Shown here: positions 1-7,574 of the stretch, piece by piece
Numbering within the stretch: the stretch's first letter is position 1
How the letters are laid out: each line of letters starts with the position of its first letter
Source: Bifidobacterium amazonense
Lineage (GTDB): Bacteria > Actinomycetota > Actinomycetes > Actinomycetales > Bifidobacteriaceae
Direction of reading: 5' to 3'
Length of the DNA stretch: 34,295 bases
Assembly (NCBI RefSeq): GCF_018555435.2
Contig: NZ_JAFEJT020000034.1
Span: 1-34,295, forward strand
Translations under genes and position numbers: made by a program
The notes under the pieces: model-generated
Database searches by the model: none
The model's input: only the letters and a program-made list of their open reading frames with translations
Told to the model about the DNA's origin: nothing

Positions 1-2
1 GC

Positions 3-602
3 CTCAAGGTGCCGGTGACCAAGTCCAAGGCCGAGCAGGAGGCCGAAGCCGCCAAGAAGAAGGCCGAGGAGGAGGCCAAGGCCGCCGCCGAGGCGCAGGC
101 CGAAGCCGAATCGCAGGCCGCCAGCCGTTCCGAACAGCGTGAATCGCTGTACGACGCCGTTCCCGACACCAACACCGCCACCACCGACACCACGACCGGT
201 ACCGACGACTCCACCGGAACCTCCGACGCTTCCGGCACCACGTCCGCCCCGACCGGCACCAGCGGCTCGGCCCTCGCCTCCTACGCCACGCAGTTCGTCG
301 GCTCGCCGTACGTGGCCGGCGGCAATACGCCCAGCGGCTGGGACTGCTCCGGCTTCGTCCAGTACGTGTACGCCCAGTTCGGCATCAGCCTGCCGCACTA
401 TTCGGGCGCCCAGGCCGCGGTCGGCACCGCGGTCGCATCCATCGCCGACGCGCAGCCGGGCGACATCCTCGCCAACGGCACGCACGCGGCCATCTACATC
501 GGCAACGGGCTCGTCGTCAACGCGCTGAACCCGTACCAGGGCACGCAGATCACCGGTCTGAGCGTGTTCACCAGCGGCTACTCCATCCGCCGCGTCCTGT
601 AA
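3..602 (+). CDS. NlpC/P60 family peptidoglycan hydrolase (C-terminal part, 5' end outside window)
   Basis: The reading frame is open from the window edge, so the true start lies upstream and only about 199 codons are visible. The visible part begins with a Lys/Glu/Ala-rich, probably coiled-coil segment (to about residue 45). A Thr/Ser/Asp/Gly-rich linker follows (to about residue 92), then a complete NlpC/P60 domain. The catalytic Cys is in DCSGF (visible residue 115) and the catalytic His in GTHAAIYIG (residue 161). Family members cut the peptide stems of peptidoglycan outside the membrane, typically D-Glu to diamino acid bonds, and help daughter-cell separation. The coiled-coil plus C-terminal P60 layout resembles RipA/CwlO-type secreted hydrolases. 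A signal peptide would be upstream and cannot be checked here. Confidence 0.88.
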   Translation, partial: LKVPVTKSKAEQEAEAAKKKAEEEAKAAAEAQAEAESQAASRSEQRESLYDAVPDTNTATTDTTTGTDDSTGTSDASGTTSAPTGTSGSALASYATQFVGSPYVAGGNTPSGWDCSGFVQYVYAQFGISLPHYSGAQAAVGTAVASIADAQPGDILANGTHAAIYIGNGLVVNALNPYQGTQITGLSVFTSGYSIRRVL

Positions 603-673
603 TCCCGCACGCCGGCCGCAACGGCCGGCCGTCGCACCGGCGGCGATCATCGTCGTTACTTTGCGCTTCGCAC

Positions 674-703
674 AACAGCGTCCCGTCACGGGGCGCTGTT
701 TTC
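674..703 (+). terminator. Rho-independent terminator after the NlpC/P60 gene
   Basis: An 11-bp stem (AACAGCGTCCC paired with GGGGCGCTGTT, one G-T pair) with loop GTCAC is followed by TTC. A second hairpin, GCCGGCCG-CAA-CGGCCGGC at 611-629, lies directly behind the stop codon but lacks a T run. Together they should end transcription of the hydrolase before the next gene. Confidence 0.75.
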
Positions 704-875
704 GTATGCGGCGACGTACACGGCAACGTACACGACAGCGTGACGTCGCGCGCGTCGCGGGGCGTATCCGCCGACGATTTTTCCGCGTGGGGTAACACGC
801 GATTCACGCGGTCGGCGAGTATTCTTGGGGTTGTGGGCGGCGCACGGTTGCGCCGAACGACGTAAGGAGGTCGTC

Positions 876-1913
876 ATGATCAACGACAAGGCAATTCTCG
901 TGGGAGTCGACGGTTCGCACGCCAGCTACAAGGCCACGTGGTGGGCCGCGAACTACGCCAAGCATGCAGGACTCACGCTGCAGATCGTGTGCGCGTATTC
1001 GCTGCCGAGCTACGCAGCGGTGTCCTTCGACGCCACCTATACCGCCATGGGCGACGACAACGCCGCGCACTCCGACGCGCAGGAGATCCTGTCCAAGGCC
1101 AAGGCCATCGCCGACGAGCAGGGCGTCGAGGCGGCCACGCTCATCGTCACCGGAGACCCGGCGTCCGTATTCGTCGAACTGTCCCGCAACTACAATCTCA
1201 TCGTCATCGGCAACCGCGGCAAGGGCGGACTGGCCGAACGACTCCTCGGCACCACGTCGTCGTCGCTGCCGGCGTACGCGTACTGCCCGATCGTCGTCGT
1301 GCCGTACACCGACGACGACGGCAACCTGATGCACCTCAACAACACGATCACCAAGGTCGCGGTCGGCTCCGACGAATCCAAGTGGGGCCTCAAGGCGCTC
1401 GAGATCGCCGCCGCGTTCGCCGACAGCTGGGGCGCCGAACTCGACGTGATCTCGGCCGTGCCGAAGATCCAGGGCATCGACGGCGAGGAAGGCGTGATGG
1501 AGTCCTATCTGGACGATCTGACCGTGCGCATCAAGCCGCTGGCCGAAGCTCATCCGAACCTGAAGATCAACAAGCAGGTCGTGCCCGGCTCCGCGGTGAA
1601 CGCGCTGACCAAGGCCAGCTGGAACCATGACGTCGTGGTCGTCGGCTCGCGTGGTCGTGGCGGATTCACCGGCCTGCTGCTCGGCTCGACCAGCCAGGGA
1701 CTGCTGCAGCACGCCGTGACCCCGGTGTACGTGGTGCCGCGCAAGTATGTGGAGGCCGCGGAAAGCCGCCTCGACACGGTGCCGAGCTCGCCGGCCGAGG
1801 TCACGCCGAAGCCGATCGAGGCGATCAGCGGCGTCGAGGAGATCGCGGTGCCCACCGCCGAGCCGGAGGTCGCCGCCAAGATCGAGGCGAAGATCGATCC
1901 GGATCGCCAGTAG
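876..1913 (+). CDS. Universal stress protein, two tandem UspA domains
   Basis: The protein has 345 residues. The start at 876 was chosen because AAGGAGG (864-870) lies 5 bases upstream; an in-frame start at 825 has no such site. It contains two consecutive UspA domains, each with the ATP-binding G-2x-G-9x-G(S/T) motif: GNRGKGGLAERLLGTTSS in the first and GSRGRGGFTGLLLGSTSQ in the second. Tandem Usp proteins are common in actinobacteria and bind ATP in the cytosol during growth arrest or stress; the exact role varies by paralogue. A low-complexity Glu/Ala/Pro-rich tail of about 50 residues follows the second domain. It appears monocistronic, facing the minus-strand OsmC gene across a block of hairpin repeats. 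Confidence 0.93.
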   Translation: MINDKAILVGVDGSHASYKATWWAANYAKHAGLTLQIVCAYSLPSYAAVSFDATYTAMGDDNAAHSDAQEILSKAKAIADEQGVEAATLIVTGDPASVFVELSRNYNLIVIGNRGKGGLAERLLGTTSSSLPAYAYCPIVVVPYTDDDGNLMHLNNTITKVAVGSDESKWGLKALEIAAAFADSWGAELDVISAVPKIQGIDGEEGVMESYLDDLTVRIKPLAEAHPNLKINKQVVPGSAVNALTKASWNHDVVVVGSRGRGGFTGLLLGSTSQGLLQHAVTPVYVVPRKYVEAAESRLDTVPSSPAEVTPKPIEAISGVEEIAVPTAEPEVAAKIEAKIDPDRQ

Positions 1914-1934
1914 GCTTACGGCTGTAAACATGCG

Positions 1935-2108
1935 ATTGCCCGGAATCGTTGTGCTGAGTCGGTCTCAGTGCAACAAATCCGGGCAATTTTAGTTGGTTTC
2001 CCGGAATCGTTGTGCTGAGTCGGTCTCAGTGCAACAAATCCGGGACGATGCGGCTGATTTCCCGGAATCGTTGCACTGAGTCGGCGTCAGTGCAATAAAT
2101 CCGGGAAA
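1935..2108. repeat. Three tandem copies of an intergenic hairpin repeat
   Basis: Three copies of a palindromic unit of about 47-53 bp lie at 1935-1987, 1999-2045 and 2058-2108. Each begins CCCGGAATCGTTG and ends CAA(C/T)AAATCCGGG. The inner arms CTGAG/CTCAG (copies 1 and 2) or TTGCACTGA/TCAGTGCAA (copy 3) close around TCGG-type loops. Outer flanks extend the palindromes (ATTGCCCGGA...TCCGGGCAAT in copy 1, TTTCCCGGA...TCCGGGAAA in copy 3). The block lies between convergent genes, so it could serve as a bidirectional terminator or as a REP/BIME-like element. Copies 1 and 2 are almost identical in the core. Copy 3 carries changes that improve base pairing, which suggests selection for structure. 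Confidence 0.85.
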
Positions 2109-2128
2109 CCGATGTCGTTGATGGTGAA

Positions 2129-2542
2129 TCAGCGGCGAATCGTCACATCCATGCGCACCGGGGTCTCCTGCACGTAGGTGTGCTTGACCGTGCAGCCCTT
2201 GTCGATGTGGCGGGTGATGCGCTCCTTGAGCTTGTCGGCGTCCTCGTCGCTCAGGTTCGCGTCGGTCGCGTCGACGACCACCTGCTCGTTGAAGTTGATG
2301 TACGCGTCGTTGTCGGCGTCGTACGTGCCGTCCACGACGATCCTCGCGCCCTTGCCCTCGCCGAGCGTGTGCTCGATGGCGAACTGGCTGGACAGGGCCG
2401 CGCAGCCGGCCAGTGCGATCTTCATCAGGTCGCCCGGCGTGAACACGCCCTTGCCCTTGCCGAACTTGAGATGCGCGCCGTCGTCGCTGAACGCGTCCCA
2501 CGAACCGTCCTTGTTGCGCTCGACCCACAGTCGCTTGCCCAT
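2129..2542 (-). CDS. OsmC/Ohr family peroxide-detoxifying protein
   Basis: The protein has 137 residues, a normal length for OsmC/Ohr. The start is supported by GAGGAGG a few bases upstream on the minus strand. The two conserved cysteines are present: C47 in [10 protein letters not shown] and C117 in DKGCTVKHT. In this family they form the peroxidatic/resolving pair that reduces organic hydroperoxides. The C47 context fits OsmC-type proteins. It converges with the stress protein gene across the hairpin repeats, making a stress-related pair although the two are not an operon. A much longer open frame continues upstream through thyA, but it is only the complement of that gene. The substrate (fatty-acid peroxide or other) cannot be told from sequence. 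Confidence 0.9.
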   Translation of the reverse strand: MGKRLWVERNKDGSWDAFSDDGAHLKFGKGKGVFTPGDLMKIALAGCAALSSQFAIEHTLGEGKGARIVVDGTYDADNDAYINFNEQVVVDATDANLSDEDADKLKERITRHIDKGCTVKHTYVQETPVRMDVTIRR

Positions 2543-2713
2543 AGTGTCCTCCTCGTCTTGTTGCGGCGCGACCGTCGCGCCGATGTCGACACGTCCAATG
2601 TATCCCACAATCGCGCCGCGGCCGTCCGCCGCGCGCATAATGTGAATCGACGGCGGCCGCAAGACGCTCGCACGCCGTCCCCGCCGCGTTCGGACCGTTT
2701 CAAAAACCCTTGC

Positions 2714-2746
2714 GGGACAACGCGTTTCGGGCGAGTCTGCTATAAT
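2714..2746 (+). promoter_or_regulatory. Probable thyA promoter
   Basis: A perfect TATAAT stands at 2741-2746, 15 bases before the first thyA ATG. A weak -35 candidate (GGGACA, 2714-2719) has an overlong 21-bp spacer. Transcription would start near 2753, leaving a leader of only about 9-21 bases, so translation may be leaderless or nearly so. Confidence 0.6.
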
Positions 2747-2761
2747 CACGCGCCTCACGCT

Positions 2762-3649
2762 ATGCTGAAAGGCATGGCATTGACACCGGAACAGCTTGCA
2801 GACATCCGCGCGCGCATCCCGGCGCGTCCCGACACCGACATCCCCACGCCGTACGAGGACCTCGTGCGCACGATCCTGACCGAGGGCACGCTCAAGTCCG
2901 ACCGTACTGGCACCGGCACGATCTCGCTGTTCGGCCGGCAGATCCGCTTCGACCTGTCCGACGGCACGTTCCCGCTGCTGACCACCAAAACCGTGTTCTT
3001 CAAGGGTCTCGCGTACGAGCTGCTGTGGTTCCTCAAAGGATCGAGCAACGTGCGCTGGCTGCAGGAGCACAACGTGCACATCTGGGACGAATGGGCCGAC
3101 GAGAACGGCGACCTCGGCCCGGTCTACGGCGTGCAGTGGCGCAGCTGGCCCGCGCCCACGCCCGACGACCCGAACCGCACCATCGACCAGATCAGCAACG
3201 TGCTCGATCTGATCAAGCATCATCCCGATTCGCGCCGTATGATCGTGACCGCGTGGAATCCGGCCGAGGTCGACCAGATGGCCCTGCCGCCATGTCACGC
3301 GCTGTTCCAGTTCTACGTGGCCGACGGGCGCCTGAGCTGCCAGCTGTATCAGCGCTCGTGCGACATGTTCCTCGGCGTGCCGTTCAACATCGCCTCGTAT
3401 TCGCTGCTTACGCTGATGATGGCCCAGCAGGCCGGACTTGAGCCGGGCGAGTTCGTGTGGACCGGCGGCGACTGCCACGTCTACGACAACCACATCGAGC
3501 AGGTGCTCGAACAGCTCGGCCGCGAACCGTATCCGTATCCGAAGATCCGGATCCGCAAGGCCGACTCGCTGTTCGATTATGACTACGGCGACTTCGAGAT
3601 CGTCGGATACCGTCATCATCCGACCATCAAGGCGCCCGTCGCGGTCTGA
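2762..3649 (+). CDS. thyA: Thymidylate synthase
   Basis: The protein has 295 residues and is a full-length ThyA. It methylates dUMP to dTMP with 5,10-methylenetetrahydrofolate and releases dihydrofolate. The catalytic Cys is C178 in [11 protein letters not shown]. The arginine motif DRTGTGT, the [20 protein letters not shown] block and the C-terminal KAPVAV end are all typical. Two starts are possible: ATG at 2762 and ATG at 2774 (4 codons later). AAAGG sits too close to the second ATG to be a normal ribosome site, so the first is listed. folA follows 84 bases later. This classic pairing recycles the dihydrofolate made by ThyA. Confidence 0.96.
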   Translation: MLKGMALTPEQLADIRARIPARPDTDIPTPYEDLVRTILTEGTLKSDRTGTGTISLFGRQIRFDLSDGTFPLLTTKTVFFKGLAYELLWFLKGSSNVRWLQEHNVHIWDEWADENGDLGPVYGVQWRSWPAPTPDDPNRTIDQISNVLDLIKHHPDSRRMIVTAWNPAEVDQMALPPCHALFQFYVADGRLSCQLYQRSCDMFLGVPFNIASYSLLTLMMAQQAGLEPGEFVWTGGDCHVYDNHIEQVLEQLGREPYPYPKIRIRKADSLFDYDYGDFEIVGYRHHPTIKAPVAV

Positions 3650-3675
3650 CGGCTCGGCCGTGGCGGTCTGACCGC

Positions 3676-3702
3676 TTGACCGTCGCGGTATGACTATAGA
3701 AT
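3676..3702 (+). promoter_or_regulatory. Possible separate folA promoter
   Basis: TTGACC (3676-3681) and TAGAAT (3697-3702) are separated by 15 bp, slightly short of the ideal 17. They lie about 30 bases before the folA start, so folA may be transcribed on its own as well as by read-through from thyA. Confidence 0.4.
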
Positions 3703-3733
3703 CTGACCCAGTTCAACCCAAGGAGTGATTGAA

Positions 3734-4402
3734 ATGGAGCATGACAGTAGTCGCAGTGGCTACCACGAACCCGAGCCCGGATCTGCCGGGCTCGACGACA
3801 CCGAGGATTGGGGTGATGATTTCCCCAAGACGTTCTCGGTGAACCTCATCTGGGCCGAGGCCCGCGACAAGGAAGGTCGCGAAGGGGCCATCGGCTTTGA
3901 CGGAGGCATGCCTTGGCACCTGTCCGAGGACCTGAAGCATTTCAAGGAACTGACCGTCTCGCATCCGGTGATCATGGGACGCAGGACCTGGGAGTCGCTT
4001 GATCCGAAGTACCGTCCGCTGCCGAACCGCGACAACATCGTCGTCTCGCACGATCCGCAGTACCGTGCGCTCGGCGCGACCGTCGCCGAAAGCCTCGACG
4101 ACGCGATGGACTATGCGCGGCAGGAGGCGATCCCGGACGACGGCATGGACCGCAGCGAGATCTGGGTCATCGGCGGCGCGCAGATGTTCCGCGAGGCCCT
4201 GCCGCTCGCGTCCAAGGCGTACGTGACGATCATCGACGCGAACGTGGACGCCGACGTGTACGCACCCGACATCCGCGACCTCGTGGACGCCGACCTGTGG
4301 CACATCGCCGACGAAGGTCACTGGCGCAAGCCGGAGAAGGCCGAGGCCAAGGCCAGCGGCATCCGGGCGTACCGGTTCGTCACCTTCGAGAAGACCCGCT
4401 GA
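3734..4402 (+). CDS. folA: Dihydrofolate reductase
   Basis: The protein has 222 residues. AAGGAG eight bases upstream supports the ATG at 3734 over an in-frame GTG at 3725. The DHFR fold is clear: FSVNLIWAEA, IGFDGGMPWHLSEDLKHFK (substrate and NADPH loop, with the catalytic acidic residue in the LSEDL segment), VIMGRRTWESL and IWVIGGAQMFREAL. It reduces dihydrofolate to tetrahydrofolate with NADPH and completes the thymidylate cycle begun by thyA just upstream. An acidic, low-complexity extension of about 33 residues precedes the domain and is absent from short DHFRs such as the E. coli enzyme. Its role is unknown. Confidence 0.95.
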   Translation: MEHDSSRSGYHEPEPGSAGLDDTEDWGDDFPKTFSVNLIWAEARDKEGREGAIGFDGGMPWHLSEDLKHFKELTVSHPVIMGRRTWESLDPKYRPLPNRDNIVVSHDPQYRALGATVAESLDDAMDYARQEAIPDDGMDRSEIWVIGGAQMFREALPLASKAYVTIIDANVDADVYAPDIRDLVDADLWHIADEGHWRKPEKAEAKASGIRAYRFVTFEKTR

Positions 4403-4423
4403 CCGGCCGGCCTTTCCGGCCGG
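4403..4423 (+). terminator. GC-rich hairpin directly after folA
   Basis: CCGGCCGG (4403-4410) and CCGGCCGG (4416-4423) can pair around a 5-base loop immediately behind the folA stop codon. No T run follows, so it may stabilise the 3' end of the message or terminate only weakly. Confidence 0.4.
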
Positions 4424-4525
4424 ATCAGTCGCATCGACGAACGGGCCGTCAGCGGGCCGATGAACCGATCCAGCACCGATCACCGAACCGATACCGAACC
4501 GATCCAGCACACCGAAAGCAGTGAG

Positions 4526-5041
4526 ATGACCGCAGACCACCTGTACACCGTGATGACCGTATGCACCGGCAACATCTGCCGTTCGCCGATGGCCGAAATC
4601 ATCCTGCGCGCCGAATTCGAGGCGCGTGGACTCGCCGACCGCGTGCGCGTCATGTCCAGCGGCGTGTCCGACGAGGAATACGGCAACCCGATCGACCGTC
4701 GCGCCGTGCGCGTGCTGCGCGCGGACGGCTACGAGATCCCCGCGCACCACTTCGCGCACCGCATCACGCGCGAGGAGATCAACGAAAGCGACCTGTTCCT
4801 GCCGATGACCGCGTCGCACATGCGCGCCCTGCTGCGCCAGCTGCCGGCCGAGAAGCGTTCCGAAGTGCACATGTACCGCAGCTTCGATCCGAACCTGCCG
4901 AAGCCGTCGGCCGGGCGCGAGGACGAGATCGACCTCGTCGACCCGTGGTACGGCGGCCCGCACGAGTTCCAGGTCGCGATCGACCAGATCAAGGAGGTCG
5001 CGCCGTACATCGTCGACTGGGTCGAGGCCCGGCTCGGCTGA
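4526..5041 (+). CDS. Low-molecular-weight protein tyrosine phosphatase
   Basis: The protein has 171 residues with the N-terminal P-loop VCTGNICRSPM: nucleophile C13, then five residues, then R19 and S20. The general-acid Asp is in the C-terminal segment DLVDPWYGG. This is the signature of the LMW-PTP family, which dephosphorylates phosphotyrosine on proteins or small ligands in the cytosol. In actinobacteria these enzymes are sometimes secreted or paired with tyrosine kinases, but no kinase is visible here. An in-frame ATG at 4460 would add 22 low-complexity residues; neither start has a strong ribosome site. The start at 4526 gives the usual family length. It lies between folA and trmB and may be cotranscribed with trmB, 42 bases downstream. 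Confidence 0.9.
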   Translation: MTADHLYTVMTVCTGNICRSPMAEIILRAEFEARGLADRVRVMSSGVSDEEYGNPIDRRAVRVLRADGYEIPAHHFAHRITREEINESDLFLPMTASHMRALLRQLPAEKRSEVHMYRSFDPNLPKPSAGREDEIDLVDPWYGGPHEFQVAIDQIKEVAPYIVDWVEARLG

Positions 5042-5083
5042 TATCGGGGCGTGCGTTCCGCGTGTGCCGGTATCGTATGTCGT

Positions 5084-6031
5084 ATGTCTGAAGTCGTGAA
5101 TCAATCTGATATTGCCTTGGATGAGGACGTGTCGACGTCCTCGTCGGTTACGTCGATCCTGCCATCGGACGCGACTGTCTCGTCGGACGTGGCTGTCGCG
5201 GCGGACGAGGCTGCCGCATCGGACGCGACGAACGCCGGTCGTCCTCCGCTGTACGGACGCAAGGTGCTCTCGTTCGTACGTCGATCCGCGCGTCTCGACG
5301 ATCGCCTGCAGCGCGCGTGGGACGCGTACGCCGACCGGTACCTGCTGGATATCAACGCGGGGGAGGGCTCGCTCGACGTGCGCGACGGCCTGCGGTTCGA
5401 CGCGGAGTTCATGCGATCGACGTGGGGCAATGACCGGCCGCTGATCGTCGAGATCGGCTCCGGTCAGGGCGAGAACGTCGCTGCGGCGGCGGCCGCGCAC
5501 CCCGAGCTGAACTTCCTGGCGCTGGAAGTGTACGATCCGGGCGTGGCGCATACGCTGCTGCTGGCCGGCAAGCAGGATCTTGACAACATTCGCATCGCGC
5601 AGGTGAACGCGCCGGAGCTGTTCAAGGCGTGCGCGCCGGGCGTGCTGGCCGAGGTGTGGACGTTCTTCCCGGATCCGTGGCCCAAGATGAAGCACCACAA
5701 GCGGCGCATCGTGCAGCCGGAACTGGCGGGCGACGTGCGGCGCGCGCTGGTCGACGGGGGAGTGTGGCGCATCGCCACCGACATCGAGGACTATGCGCTG
5801 CATGTGCACGAGGTGATGGACGACGCGGACGGATTTGAGAACGTTGGCTCGCTGACCGTGAGCCTGCCGATCGCGCACGTTGGCAAGGGCAACGCCGACA
5901 CGGCCGCCGATCTGCCGCACGCCGATTTCCGTGAGTCCGAGCGGTTCGAGGGACGCGTGCTCACCAACTTCGAGAAGAAGGGGCTCGCCGCGGGGCGTGT
6001 GATCCACGACTTCACGTATCGCACTGTGTGA
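5084..6031 (+). CDS. trmB: tRNA (guanine-N7)-methyltransferase
   Basis: The protein has 315 residues. The ATG at 5084 is listed although no clear ribosome site precedes it. TrmB methylates G46 in the variable loop of many tRNAs using S-adenosylmethionine. Visible motifs are the SAM loop [10 protein letters not shown], the family signature [17 protein letters not shown], and the C-terminal TNFEKKG. The first 65 or so residues form a Ser/Asp/Ala/Val-rich, disordered-looking extension not found in shorter homologues such as E. coli TrmB. The catalytic core after it is intact. The tRNA-Glu gene downstream has its own promoter and is probably a separate unit. Confidence 0.94.
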   Translation: MSEVVNQSDIALDEDVSTSSSVTSILPSDATVSSDVAVAADEAAASDATNAGRPPLYGRKVLSFVRRSARLDDRLQRAWDAYADRYLLDINAGEGSLDVRDGLRFDAEFMRSTWGNDRPLIVEIGSGQGENVAAAAAAHPELNFLALEVYDPGVAHTLLLAGKQDLDNIRIAQVNAPELFKACAPGVLAEVWTFFPDPWPKMKHHKRRIVQPELAGDVRRALVDGGVWRIATDIEDYALHVHEVMDDADGFENVGSLTVSLPIAHVGKGNADTAADLPHADFRESERFEGRVLTNFEKKGLAAGRVIHDFTYRTV

Positions 6032-6197
6032 GTGCACCGTGTGATCGCGGGTGCGGAGCATGTCGGATGGTCCCAAGCCCGTCGTGCCGGAGTATGCCGT
6101 GCGATCACGGATATGAGGCGCACTGGACGGCGCGCCGACCGGTGCGCCCGTGATCGTGCCCTCTGAAAGCCTTGGAATCCCGGCCGACACGCCGATG

Positions 6198-6226
6198 TTG
6201 CGCGTATGAGGCGACTCGCGTATTAT
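6198..6226 (+). promoter_or_regulatory. tRNA-Glu promoter
   Basis: TTGCGC (6198-6203) and TATTAT (6221-6226) are separated by exactly 17 bp. Transcription would begin near 6233, eight bases before the mature tRNA. Confidence 0.7.
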
Positions 6227-6240
6227 CAATCGAGTTGTCC

Positions 6241-6312
6241 GCCCCCATCGTCTAACGGTTAGGACACCAGACTTTCAATCTGACAACGAGAGTTCGACTC
6301 TCTCTGGGGGTA
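6241..6312 (+). tRNA. tRNA-Glu, anticodon TTC
   Basis: The cloverleaf folds fully. The acceptor arms are GCCCCCA (6241-6247) and TGGGGGT (6305-6311), with a G-U closing pair. The D-arm is GTCT/GGAC, and the anticodon loop CTTTCAA reads TTC (Glu). The T-arm is GAGAG/CTCTC around TTCGACT. The discriminator is A at 6312; a 3' CCA is not cleanly encoded (CCC follows). The 3' side of a tRNA gene is a common integration site for conjugative elements, and mobile-element genes begin just downstream. Confidence 0.97.
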
Positions 6313-6732
6313 CCCACCGGCTCCGGGCTCCACGAGGTATCGTGGCCCGGAGCCTTTTGTTTCCAACGGTTTCAGGCCGTCAGCCTGGCCTTCAGCCGCT
6401 CGAACAGGAAACCCGGCGGTGGCCACTGCCACCAAAGATGCACCTCCATCGCCCCTCATGCCTCTCAGCATCTGCTCGTACATCGTCGCGTCGAGAAGCA
6501 GCAAGGGCGATATGTTGAAGAACTCCGCCACCGCGGCGATGTCCTGGATGGTCCAGGTGGTCTTGCCGGTCATCTTTGCCGACACGGCCTGCTTCTTCAG
6601 CCCCAGCGGGGCGCACAGGGCCTGCTGATTCATCCCGCGTCCGGTCAGCTGCATGTTGACGTTCCAGATGAATACCTTCTGCATATAATCCCCGAGTCCA
6701 TTGGATTCAGGTGATGGTTCAACGCCTGACAT
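6259..6732 (-). CDS. HTH repressor-like protein whose frame ends inside tRNA-Glu
   Basis: The protein has 157 residues. The start at 6732 has GGAAGG about 8 bases upstream; a start at 6762 has none. Residues roughly 15-75 look like an XRE/Cro-type HTH domain (MNQQALCAPLGLKKQAVSAK, then a TTWTIQDIAAVAEFFNISPL helix pair), resembling phage-type repressors. From about residue 128 the frame runs antisense through the tRNA terminator and then the 3' half of tRNA-Glu, stopping at 6259 in the D-arm. The last 30 or so residues are therefore fixed by tRNA sequence and unlikely to have been selected as protein. It is probably the lysogeny-style repressor of the element, divergent from the next HTH gene. 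The C-terminus may have been acquired on integration. Confidence 0.7.
   Translation of the reverse strand: MSGVEPSPESNGLGDYMQKVFIWNVNMQLTGRGMNQQALCAPLGLKKQAVSAKMTGKTTWTIQDIAAVAEFFNISPLLLLDATMYEQMLRGMRGDGGASLVAVATAGFPVRAAEGQADGLKPLETKGSGPRYLVEPGAGGYPQRESNSRCQIESLVS
6319..6358 (+). terminator. Rho-independent terminator of tRNA-Glu
   Basis: GGCTCCGGGC and a further CCACGA arm pair with TCGTGG and GCCCGGAGCC, closing a long stem with loop GGTA, followed directly by TTTT. It begins six bases after the tRNA. The same bases are read in antisense by the HTH gene on the minus strand. Confidence 0.85.
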
Positions 6733-6756
6733 ATCATGTCCTTCCGTATTGGAATC

Positions 6757-6821
6757 GTCCATTACCGATGGACATAATCCTACAACAGCAATTTGCTATG
6801 ACGCAAGTTCCTTGATATATT
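6757..6821. promoter_or_regulatory. Divergent promoters with palindromic operator
   Basis: On the plus strand TTGCTA (6793-6798) and TATATT (6816-6821) are 17 bp apart and serve the gene at 6853. On the minus strand TTGCGT (complement of 6801-6806) and TAGGAT (complement of 6777-6782) are 18 bp apart and serve the repressor. The palindrome GTCCAT-TACCG-ATGGAC (6757-6773) covers the expected minus-strand transcription start, which suggests autorepression. The layout resembles a phage-type switch. Confidence 0.65.
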
Positions 6822-6852
6822 GTCTATCGTGAATGGACTTATAACAGGTAGA

Positions 6853-7116
6853 ATGGACTCTCCGATGCGCCGCTACATGATGGCGGCGGGTCTGAGCTGT
6901 CGCGACCTCGCGAAGGAGATGGGCAAATCCAAATCCTCGGTCGCGGGGAAGGTCAACGGATCCATACCGTGGCAACAGTCCGACCTGATCTGGCTGGCCA
7001 TTCACCGAAACCTGTCCCCGGGGTACGTGCTCGGCATCGATGCCTATCTCACGGACGGCGGGTGGAAACCCGAAACAAGGGTCCCCGAGCCGGCTGGAAC
7101 CCGGCGCGGGGATTGA
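6853..7116 (+). CDS. Small HTH (Cro/excisionase-like) protein
   Basis: The protein has 87 residues. The ATG at 6853 lies about 25 bases downstream of the predicted transcription start; an upstream TTG at 6820 would overlap the -10 box and is rejected. Residues 5-55 carry a helix-turn-helix pattern (AAGLSCRDLAKEMGKSKSSV followed by an AGKVNGSIPW turn) of the XRE type. The last 25 residues are Pro/Gly/Arg-rich. It diverges from the repressor-like gene and is the first gene of the plus-strand element operon, so it may act as the opposing regulator or activate excision or transfer genes. There is no direct evidence for which. Confidence 0.75.
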   Translation: MDSPMRRYMMAAGLSCRDLAKEMGKSKSSVAGKVNGSIPWQQSDLIWLAIHRNLSPGYVLGIDAYLTDGGWKPETRVPEPAGTRRGD

Positions 7117-7203
7117 ACGGCAACAACCATGGAGCATGCGGGCGCGCGAATCCGCCAAGATCAGACGCCCGACGTTCCGACTTACCGAAGGAGGGTCATC
7201 GCC

Positions 7204-7377
7204 ATGACCGATTCTACCAATACCGCCGGCGTTCGTCCGGCGTCCGTTTTCAAGCCTAGCCGCTCACGCGACGACGAGCGGCGGACGACGAGGACCGGCG
7301 GGAACGTCGATCTGCGCATCGCGAAGGCGCATATGCTGTCCATGCTCGCCCACCCGTCCCGGGGCTCGCGCCGCTGA
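7204..7377 (+). CDS. Small basic hypothetical protein
   Basis: The protein has 57 residues. A strong ribosome site (GGAGGG at 7191-7196) precedes the ATG at 7204. It is rich in Arg, Ser and Thr and has no recognisable domain or membrane segment. It lies between the HTH gene and the small membrane protein in the same direction. It is accepted as real because of the ribosome site and because it fills the gap in the operon; function unknown. Confidence 0.6.
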   Translation: MTDSTNTAGVRPASVFKPSRSRDDERRTTRTGGNVDLRIAKAHMLSMLAHPSRGSRR

Positions 7378-7382
7378 GGCGC

Positions 7383-7574
7383 GTGTCCGCGGACCGTTTC
7401 CCGAATACCGGCCGAACCATGTGGTGGCTGGTCGTTGCCGCCGTGTGCGTATCCGGCGGTGTCTTCTCGTACGCCTTGTGCCGTGCCGCCCGCCTGGGCG
7501 ACGAGATCGGCGCGCGGCTGCGCGAACGCCGCGAAGCGGATACGTCTCGCGATGGTGGGGAGGTCATGCGATGA
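7383..7574 (+). CDS. Small single-pass membrane protein
   Basis: The protein has 63 residues starting at GTG 7383, with GAGG just upstream. One hydrophobic segment (about residues 13-32, MWWLVVAAVCVSGGVFSYAL) is followed by an Arg/Glu-rich cytoplasmic tail. Its stop codon overlaps the start of the replication-type gene (ATG at 7571), so the two are translationally coupled. No family is recognised; an ATG at 7419 is an alternative start that would remove the N-terminal tail. Confidence 0.6.
   Translation: MSADRFPNTGRTMWWLVVAAVCVSGGVFSYALCRAARLGDEIGARLRERREADTSRDGGEVMR

Noticed and set aside
804..1931. 375-codon minus-strand frame opposite the stress protein
   Set aside because: Antisense shadow; the plus-strand frame has two complete UspA domains and a ribosome site.
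1935..2108. CRISPR array
   Set aside because: The three repeats are nearly contiguous palindromes of about 50 bp with spacers of only 11-12 bases and no cas genes nearby.
3713..6229. 838-codon open frame on the minus strand opposite folA, the phosphatase and trmB
   Set aside because: It crosses three clearly identified plus-strand genes and has no recognisable domain; a GC-bias shadow.
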